Assembly (NCBI GenBank): GCA_017382915.1
Contig: JAFNZJ010000026.1
Coordinates: forward strand, 1-7,410
Direction: 5' to 3'
Source of the DNA: Clostridia bacterium
GTDB lineage: Bacteria; Bacillota; Clostridia; Oscillospirales; Acutalibacteraceae
Length of the DNA stretch: 7,410 nt
The notes beneath the pieces are model-generated. The model saw only the letters and a program-made list of their open reading frames with translations. It was not told where the DNA came from and searched no databases. Below, piece after piece: positions 1 to 4,725 of this stretch (its first letter is position 1; the number at the start of each line of letters is the position of its first letter). The translations under genes were made by a program, and so were the position numbers.

Positions 1-18
1 ATAAAAATAAATAAAACT

Positions 19-51
19 AAAGGACTTGAGAATTTCCTCAAGTCCTTTTTT
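19..51 (+). terminator. Rho-independent terminator of an upstream gene
   Basis: A perfect 12-bp stem pairs 19-30 with 37-48 around a 6-base loop (31-36), and a run of six T's (46-51) overlaps the end of the stem. This is a textbook intrinsic terminator. The gene it ends lies left of the window. The A-rich left flank (1-21) gives a T-tract on the opposite strand too, so it could work in both directions. Confidence 0.9.
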
Positions 52-74
52 ATATGTTGCATTTATTTACCGCC

Positions 75-103
75 TTGAACTAATAGGCGAAATAGTGTAT
101 AAT
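75..103 (+). promoter_or_regulatory. Sigma-A-type promoter for uvrC
   Basis: The -35 hexamer TTGAAC (75-80) and a perfect -10 TATAAT (98-103) are separated by exactly 17 bases. Transcription would start near 110, leaving a leader of roughly 33 bases before uvrC. The position just after a terminator and just before the uvrC ribosome binding site supports it. A short inverted repeat, CGCCT (71-75) with AGGCG (85-89), flanks the -35 element and could be an operator. I see no complete SOS/LexA box of the GAAC-N4-GTTC type. Confidence 0.85.
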
Positions 104-127
104 AAAATTAATGATTAACCAATTAAA

Positions 128-134
128 AAGGGGG
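128..134 (+). promoter_or_regulatory. Ribosome binding site that decides the uvrC start
   Basis: AAGGGGG at 128-134 lies 8 bases before ATG 143. The longer reading frame could begin at GTG 134, but that codon overlaps the Shine-Dalgarno itself, so ATG 143 is the better start. Confidence 0.8.
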
Positions 135-142
135 TGCTGTAT

Positions 143-1972
143 ATGAATGAAAAATTAGCAGAACTTAGAAAAAAGTCTATGTCTTTGCCACTGGAGCCCG
201 GTGTTTATATTATGAAAAATAAGCAGGGTAAAATCATTTATATTGGTAAGGCAAAAAAGCTTAAAAACCGCGTAAGCTCATACTTTGGCAGTAATAAACA
301 GCACACCCTCAAGGTTATAAAAATGGTGGAGCAGGTGTATGATTTTGACTACATTATTTGCGACACCGAGCTTGAAGCCCTGCTGCTTGAATGCTCACTT
401 ATAAAACAGCATAGCCCCAAGTATAATATTTTACTTAAGGATGATAAGGGTTATCACTACATTAAAATTACGGCGGGGGATTGGCCCACTATAAGTGAGG
501 TTAAGCAAAAATTAAATGACGGCGCCGAATATTTGGGCCCGTATAATTCGGGTTGGATATTAAAACAAACCATTGATGAGGCGCAAAAAATATTTAAACT
601 GCCCCGTTGTTCAAAGCAGTTTCCGCGTGATATTGCTAAAACCCGCCCCTGCCTTAATTATCATATAGGACTGTGCTCGGCACCCTGTAGCGGCAAAATA
701 AAGCAGGCCGATTATATTGAAAGCGTACGCTCGGCGGTAGAGTTTATTAAGGGCGGCAGCGTCAATACCGCCGCACTGCTTAAAAAACAAATGCAGCAGG
801 CGTCGGATAATTTAGATTTTGAACTTGCCGCAAAGCTAAGGGACAGAATAAACGCCCTTTCCCGCGCAGCCGAGCGCCAAAAGGTTATAACCTCCAGCTA
901 TAAGGAGCAGGATATTATAGCCTCTGCCCGCACAGAAAACGCACTTTGCTTTGCGGTAATGTGCTTTAGGGCGGGGCACCTTACCGATATGAGCTGCCAC
1001 ATTATCACTATGCAGGATGACCTTATTTCATCCCGTAGCGAGTTTTTAGAAAGGTATTACAGCACCGCCCACGAAATACCGCGCCGCATAGTGCTTGACG
1101 GTGAAATTTTAGATGCCGTACTTTTAGAGCAGTGGCTTAAAAGCAGGGTAGAGCATACCGTTAATATTGTTATACCAAAGCAGGGTGAACAGTTAAAACT
1201 GGTTAAAATGTGCGCCTTTAACGCCGCCGAATATTTGGCAAAATCAAAGCAGCTAGAAACACCCGAAACGGCCGCCTTGGATGAGCTTGCCCGCCTTTTA
1301 GAGCTATCTTCACCGCCAAACTATATTGAAGCCTACGATATATCGCACACTATGGGCAATGAAAATGTAGCGGGTATGACGGTGTTTGAAAAGGGTAAAC
1401 CCCTTAAAAAGGCATATAAGCGTTTTAGAATTAAAAGCTTTGAAGGGCAGGATGATTATCGCTCCATGGCGGAGGTGCTTGACCGCCGCTTTAATGAGTA
1501 TGAACTGGCCCAAAAAGCGGGGGAGAGTGAAGGCTTTGGCCGCCTGCCCGATTTAATTTTGCTTGATGGTGGTAAGGGTCAAATTGGTGCAGTACAGCCC
1601 GTAATAAACAGGCATAATATTACCGTGCCGATTTTTGGTATGGTTAAGGATTCAAAGCACCGCACCAGAGCCATTGCCGTTAGCGGCGGTGATATTTCAA
1701 TCCGCGCCAACCACAGGGCATATACACTTATTGCCACAATCCAAGAGGAAACTCACCGCTTTGCCATAAACTATCACAGAACCAGTAGTAGAAAAAAAGC
1801 CCTTACTGCCGAGCTTTCGCTTATTGAGGGGCTTGGTGATAAGCGCATTAAACTGCTTTTAAAGGTTTTTGGCGGTGTGGAGGCAATAAAAAATGCCACA
1901 GCGGATGAAATAAAAGCCAAAACGGGTATACCGCTAAATGTTTGCCAAAAAATTTATGATTTTTATAACTAA
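143..1972 (+). CDS. uvrC: UvrABC system protein C (excinuclease subunit C)
   Basis: This is the nuclease subunit of nucleotide excision repair: recruited by UvrB at a lesion, it cuts the damaged strand on the 3' and then the 5' side. The 609-residue product has the family's usual length (E. coli about 610) and full domain order. The N-terminal GIY-YIG nuclease has GVY 20-22, YIG 33-35, Arg43 and Glu76. Four cysteines (156, 170, 178, 182) match the known Fe-S cluster site. A UvrB-binding UVR helix pair lies at about 212-242. The RNase H-like 5' nuclease has Asp399 in YDISH, Asp437/438, Asp475 in DGGKGQ and His538. Tandem helix-hairpin-helix motifs fill about 560-606. No active-site residue I can check is missing. 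It has its own promoter and stands apart from its neighbours; uvrA and uvrB are not in the window. Confidence 0.98.
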   Translation: MNEKLAELRKKSMSLPLEPGVYIMKNKQGKIIYIGKAKKLKNRVSSYFGSNKQHTLKVIKMVEQVYDFDYIICDTELEALLLECSLIKQHSPKYNILLKDDKGYHYIKITAGDWPTISEVKQKLNDGAEYLGPYNSGWILKQTIDEAQKIFKLPRCSKQFPRDIAKTRPCLNYHIGLCSAPCSGKIKQADYIESVRSAVEFIKGGSVNTAALLKKQMQQASDNLDFELAAKLRDRINALSRAAERQKVITSSYKEQDIIASARTENALCFAVMCFRAGHLTDMSCHIITMQDDLISSRSEFLERYYSTAHEIPRRIVLDGEILDAVLLEQWLKSRVEHTVNIVIPKQGEQLKLVKMCAFNAAEYLAKSKQLETPETAALDELARLLELSSPPNYIEAYDISHTMGNENVAGMTVFEKGKPLKKAYKRFRIKSFEGQDDYRSMAEVLDRRFNEYELAQKAGESEGFGRLPDLILLDGGKGQIGAVQPVINRHNITVPIFGMVKDSKHRTRAIAVSGGDISIRANHRAYTLIATIQEETHRFAINYHRTSSRKKALTAELSLIEGLGDKRIKLLLKVFGGVEAIKNATADEIKAKTGIPLNVCQKIYDFYN

Positions 1973-2002
1973 TATTTTTTGTAAAAAATTATCAAATTTC
2001 TA

Positions 2003-2031
2003 TTGATTAAAGCGCTAAAAAATGTTAAAAT
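2003..2031 (+). promoter_or_regulatory. Extended -10 promoter for cdaA-cdaR
   Basis: The -35 TTGATT (2003-2008) and -10 TAAAAT (2026-2031) are 17 bases apart, with a TG at 2023-2024 giving an extended -10. The start site would be near 2038, leaving a leader of about 40 bases. The palindrome AGCGCT (2011-2016) sits in the spacer. I see no clear intrinsic terminator between uvrC and this promoter, so some readthrough from uvrC is possible. Confidence 0.7.
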
Positions 2032-2058
2032 AAAGTATACCATGAATAAATATTGTAA

Positions 2059-2074
2059 AGAAAGGCTTGGTGAT
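2059..2074 (+). promoter_or_regulatory. Split ribosome binding site of cdaA
   Basis: Two purine-rich stretches lie here: AGAAAGG (2059-2065) and GGTGAT (2069-2074). GGTGAT, 4 bases before GTG 2079, resembles the GGTGAT placed 3 bases before the ATG of the gene at 4374, which favours GTG 2079. TTG 2067 and GTG 2070 are in frame but sit too close to the first stretch or overlap the second. Confidence 0.55.
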
Positions 2075-2078
2075 ATCC

Positions 2079-2966
2079 GTGCAAGAGATTTTAAATGCAA
2101 TAGCCTCCTTTTGGGAGCTTATAGTTTATCTTATTTTAAATTTCCGTCTGGCAGATTTTTTGGATATTGCTGTTGTGGCCTTTCTTATTTATAAGTGCAT
2201 TGGCTTTTTCCGCCAAAATCGTGGTGGCCAGCTTGCCAAGGGTATACTTATTATACTTGCTGTTGCGGGTATAGCCGCCCTGTTTGATATGGTATCGGTA
2301 AACTGGTTAATGCAAAGGGTTTTTGATTCAGTACTAATCGCTGCGGTTATTATCTTCCAACCTGAAATCAGGCGCGCGCTTGAGCATATGGGTACCAGTA
2401 AGCTTGGTAAGTTTGGTATTGCGTCTGAGCTTGACGGTGAAAACACCCAGCTTGCCCGCACCATTGATGCCGTTAGTAAGGCGGCAGGCTCCATGCAGGA
2501 GGCAAAGTGTGGCGCACTAATCGTTTTTGAGCGTACAACCCAGCTTGGTGATATTATTTCAACCGGCACCTTGGTTGATGCCGCATCATCACCTGCACTT
2601 ATAACCAACATATTCTTTCCAAAATCGCCACTTCATGACGGCGCTATGATATTAAAAGACGGCAAGGTACACGCCGCAGGCTGTATTTTACCGCTTAGCC
2701 AAAATCAAGAGCTTAATAAAGCGCTTGGCACCCGCCACCGCGCAGCCCTTGGTATGAGTGAAAACTCCGATGCCGTTGTGGTTGTCGTGTCAGAGGAAAC
2801 AGGCACCATTTCGGTTGCCGTTAACGGTGAACTCCGCCGTGGGTTTGACACCATTACCCTTCACACCGAGCTTACCGACCTTTTGGTTGAAAAGGCAAGT
2901 GAAAAGGTATCACTGTTTAGCAAAATTACTTCTGTTTTTAAATCTAAAAAAAACAGCAAAAAATAA
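2079..2966 (+). CDS. cdaA: Membrane diadenylate cyclase CdaA (DacA)
   Basis: It condenses two ATP into cyclic di-AMP, the second messenger controlling potassium and osmolyte transport and cell-wall homeostasis in Firmicutes. The 295-residue product has three predicted membrane helices near the N-terminus (about 25-41, 53-69 and 80-93), the last running into the family's conserved FQPEIRRALE segment. The cytoplasmic DAC domain follows from about 100, with GALIVFER near 145-152, the catalytic DGA at 187-189 and RHR at 219-221. Both hallmark active-site motifs are intact, so it should be active. The C-terminus ends in a lysine/serine-rich tail encoded partly by an A8 run (2946-2953). The family is usually about 270-280 residues. 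The start is taken as GTG 2079; TTG 2067 would add four residues. cdaR follows after 25 bases, so the two are very likely cotranscribed. Confidence 0.96.
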   Translation: MQEILNAIASFWELIVYLILNFRLADFLDIAVVAFLIYKCIGFFRQNRGGQLAKGILIILAVAGIAALFDMVSVNWLMQRVFDSVLIAAVIIFQPEIRRALEHMGTSKLGKFGIASELDGENTQLARTIDAVSKAAGSMQEAKCGALIVFERTTQLGDIISTGTLVDAASSPALITNIFFPKSPLHDGAMILKDGKVHAAGCILPLSQNQELNKALGTRHRAALGMSENSDAVVVVVSEETGTISVAVNGELRRGFDTITLHTELTDLLVEKASEKVSLFSKITSVFKSKKNSKK

Positions 2967-2991
2967 CTTTACTTTAAAGGGGTGAATAACA

Positions 2992-4275
2992 ATGCCATTT
3001 ATTAGCAAGCTGTCAATTAAAAAACTGTTTGATAATAAAAAGTTTTGCATAATTCTTTCAACCATACTGGCGGTTGCTTTTTGGTTTGTTATCACCGTTA
3101 ATGAATCGCCCGATTCTGAAAACACTATAGGCGGCCTTTCGGTTTCAATACCTATTGAAGGCTCGGTGGTAAGTGAAATGGGTATGGATGTTATTGGTGA
3201 CCCTGCCGCGTATACCGCAAGCGTTACGGTTAAGGGTCCTGCCTATGTGGTTAGTGACCTTTCGGCTAAGGATATTTTGGTAACCGCCGCTATTTCAAAT
3301 GTTACCAATGCGGGCACCTACTCACTTGATTTAAGGGCAACCAAGCAGGCGGGCGCGGATGATAATTTTGAAATCACTTCAATTTCACCCCGCAGTATAA
3401 ATGTTACCTTTGATTATATTGAAACAAAGCAGTTTTCGGTTACGGCCCAGGCTATTGGCTATAAGGCGGTATCGGGCCTTGTTGCAGAGCAACCCTTTGT
3501 TAGTGACGGCAATAACGCAGTTCTTAATTTAAAGGGCTCGCGCACCAATATTGAAAAGGTTGCAAAGGTCGTAGCTTTGGCAGAGGTTAATAAAACCTTA
3601 AGCAAAACCGAAACCTTTGACGGCACCCTTAAAATTTATGATATAAAGAATAAAGAATTACCGCTTGAAAACTATACAATAACTACATCTGATGGTTTAT
3701 CGGCACCCAATATGCAAATTACTGTGCCCATTTATAAAGAAAAAATTGTGCCGGTTAAAGCACAGTTTGTAAATGCACCGGCCTACTTTGCATCCAAAAC
3801 CATTTCACATAGTCTTTCAACCACTACAATTTTAATTAGTGGACCGCCCGAAACGGTTGACACAATTACTGAAATAAAGCTTAGTGAAATTGATTTTGAT
3901 AAAATTACCGCTAAAAATCAAAGCTTTGAAGCGGCAATAATCCTGCCCGAGGGTGTAAAAAATAAAGATAATATTGAAACCGTTACGGTTAAAATAACAG
4001 GTCTTGATAATTACACCACCCGCACCTATACCGTTTCAAATATAGTTGTTAAAAGCGGTGGTAAAACCGCCACCCTTTCACGAAATATTCGTAATGTTAA
4101 GGTGTTTGGTCCAAAATCAGTTTTAAACGGTATGTCGGCATCCAAACTTTATGCCGAGGTTGATACCGCCGGACTTGAGTCGGGTGAGCATACCGTTACC
4201 GCCCGTATCAAGTGTAAGGAATCGGGTAAGGTATGGCAAATAGGCACCTATACCGCAACGGTTAATATTAAATAA
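2992..4275 (+). CDS. cdaR: CdaA regulatory protein CdaR (YbbR-domain protein)
   Basis: CdaR is the extracytoplasmic, membrane-anchored partner that modulates CdaA activity. The 427-residue product has a short cytoplasmic N-terminus with several lysines, one membrane helix at about 18-36, then an entirely extracellular part. Four YbbR-like repeats are visible at about 45-142, 147-246, 251-337 and 344-426. Each carries a hydrophobic strand ending in G-(P/S) (near 81, 181, 284 and 373) followed by a V/I..(I/L) pattern. ATG 2992 is preceded by a strong AAAGGGGTGAA site. Location after cdaA is the classic Firmicutes arrangement. glmM, which normally follows, is not here; a hairpin lies directly downstream instead. 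YbbR repeats are poorly conserved in sequence, so the call rests on repeat architecture, anchor and gene context together. Confidence 0.93.
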   Translation: MPFISKLSIKKLFDNKKFCIILSTILAVAFWFVITVNESPDSENTIGGLSVSIPIEGSVVSEMGMDVIGDPAAYTASVTVKGPAYVVSDLSAKDILVTAAISNVTNAGTYSLDLRATKQAGADDNFEITSISPRSINVTFDYIETKQFSVTAQAIGYKAVSGLVAEQPFVSDGNNAVLNLKGSRTNIEKVAKVVALAEVNKTLSKTETFDGTLKIYDIKNKELPLENYTITTSDGLSAPNMQITVPIYKEKIVPVKAQFVNAPAYFASKTISHSLSTTTILISGPPETVDTITEIKLSEIDFDKITAKNQSFEAAIILPEGVKNKDNIETVTVKITGLDNYTTRTYTVSNIVVKSGGKTATLSRNIRNVKVFGPKSVLNGMSASKLYAEVDTAGLESGEHTVTARIKCKESGKVWQIGTYTATVNIK

Positions 4276-4281
4276 AAAAAT

Positions 4282-4315
4282 CAGCCTGTCCGAATTACTT
4301 CGGCGCAGGCTGTTT
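4282..4315 (+). terminator. Hairpin terminator after cdaR
   Basis: A two-tier stem pairs CAGCCTG (4282-4288) with CAGGCTG (4306-4312), then CCGAA (4290-4294) with TTCGG (4299-4303) around a TTAC loop, with a small asymmetric bulge between tiers. It begins 6 bases after the cdaR stop. The T-tract on this strand is short (TTT at 4313-4315). On the opposite strand the stem is followed by ATTTTTTT (complement of 4274-4281), a better tract, so it may be bidirectional. Confidence 0.7.
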
Positions 4316-4341
4316 GCCTATTTATACCGCACAATTAAAAT
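4314..4341 (+). promoter_or_regulatory. Possible promoter for the 4374-recD2-comFC cluster
   Basis: TTGCCT (4314-4319, 4 of 6 matches to TTGACA) and TAAAAT (4336-4341) are 16 bases apart. The match is modest. It is offered because the preceding hairpin should stop transcription from cdaR and the next genes need an origin. The start would fall near 4348. Confidence 0.35.
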
Positions 4342-4346
4342 TTGTC

Positions 4347-4370
4347 CCTCATAGTATGGTATGAGGTGAT
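4347..4370 (+). promoter_or_regulatory. Inverted repeat covering the ribosome binding site of the 4374 gene
   Basis: CCTCATA (4347-4353) and TATGAGG (4360-4366) form a perfect 7-bp inverted repeat with a 6-base loop. The right arm contains the core of the Shine-Dalgarno GAGGTGAT (4363-4370), 3 bases before ATG 4374. Folded in mRNA it would hide the site; as DNA it could be an operator. The repeat is seen directly; its function is inferred. Confidence 0.45.
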
Positions 4371-4373
4371 TTT

Positions 4374-4709
4374 ATGTTTATTATAATCTTACTGTCACTT
4401 GCGGTTATAACCATGCTTGTAGGTATTACCGAGCTTATTAGAAGATTTTGGCTTTATATTATAACCCCAAAGGATACACCAAAGCAAATGCTTATGGTTT
4501 TTTTAAAGGGTGATACCGCCATTCAGCAGCTACGCGCCGCGTCGGAGTATATTTCGTGGGAGGGTCCAAATACCTTTTACGGCATAGCCGCTATTGATTT
4601 AGGGTTAAGCGATGATACAAAAAAGCAGGTTAAAAAACTGGTAAATAGCCGCAGTGATATGATTTTTGGCAAGGAAGATATTGAACAGTTTATAAAAGAT
4701 TTTAACTAA
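4374..4709 (+). CDS. Small membrane-anchored protein of unknown function
   Basis: I do not recognise a named family. The 111-residue product begins with a strongly hydrophobic segment (about 2-18) followed by a positively charged stretch (Arg23, Arg24) and a second aromatic/hydrophobic patch (25-30), which suggests an N-terminal membrane anchor with a cytoplasmic remainder. The soluble part has a predicted beta-strand MLMVFLKG (39-46), an amphipathic helix, Trp62, a second strand ending IDLGL (74-78), and a charged helical C-terminus. That alternating strand-helix order hints at a small alpha/beta fold, though this is inference. It looks genuine: strong GAGGTGAT site, codon use like its neighbours, and a stop only 16 bases before the recD2 start. 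Cotranscription with recD2 is likely. Its place between a membrane signalling pair and a helicase does not reveal its job. Confidence 0.85.
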   Translation: MFIIILLSLAVITMLVGITELIRRFWLYIITPKDTPKQMLMVFLKGDTAIQQLRAASEYISWEGPNTFYGIAAIDLGLSDDTKKQVKKLVNSRSDMIFGKEDIEQFIKDFN

Positions 4710-4725
4710 AAAAGGGGGTAAGACT

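Noticed and set aside
75..88. Possible LexA/DinR (SOS) box at the uvrC promoter, suggested by GAAC at 77-80
   Set aside because: The second half-site is AGGC rather than GTTC, so only half of the box is present.
134..142. GTG 134 as the uvrC start
   Set aside because: It overlaps the Shine-Dalgarno AAGGGGG. ATG 143 has an ideal 8-base spacing, and the product then has the normal family N-terminus.
1974..1990. AT-only inverted repeat after uvrC as a terminator
   Set aside because: The 7-bp stem is made only of A-T pairs with a 2-base loop, too weak for an intrinsic terminator. It probably reflects local A/T richness.
2031..2078. A riboswitch in the leaders, such as a c-di-AMP (ydaO) element before cdaA
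   Set aside because: The leader is only about 40 bases, far too short for the ydaO fold, and no other intergenic stretch reaches 110 bases apart from the left edge region (1-142).
2042..2194. Short reading frame beginning at ATG 2042, just after the predicted cdaA transcript start
   Set aside because: It has no ribosome binding site, overlaps cdaA by over 100 bases in another frame, and its translation has no recognisable features. The region is explained by the cdaA leader and N-terminus.
2189..2611. 140-codon open frame on the - strand inside cdaA
   Set aside because: It mirrors the coding constraint of cdaA, and its product is serine/alanine/isoleucine-rich without domain features.
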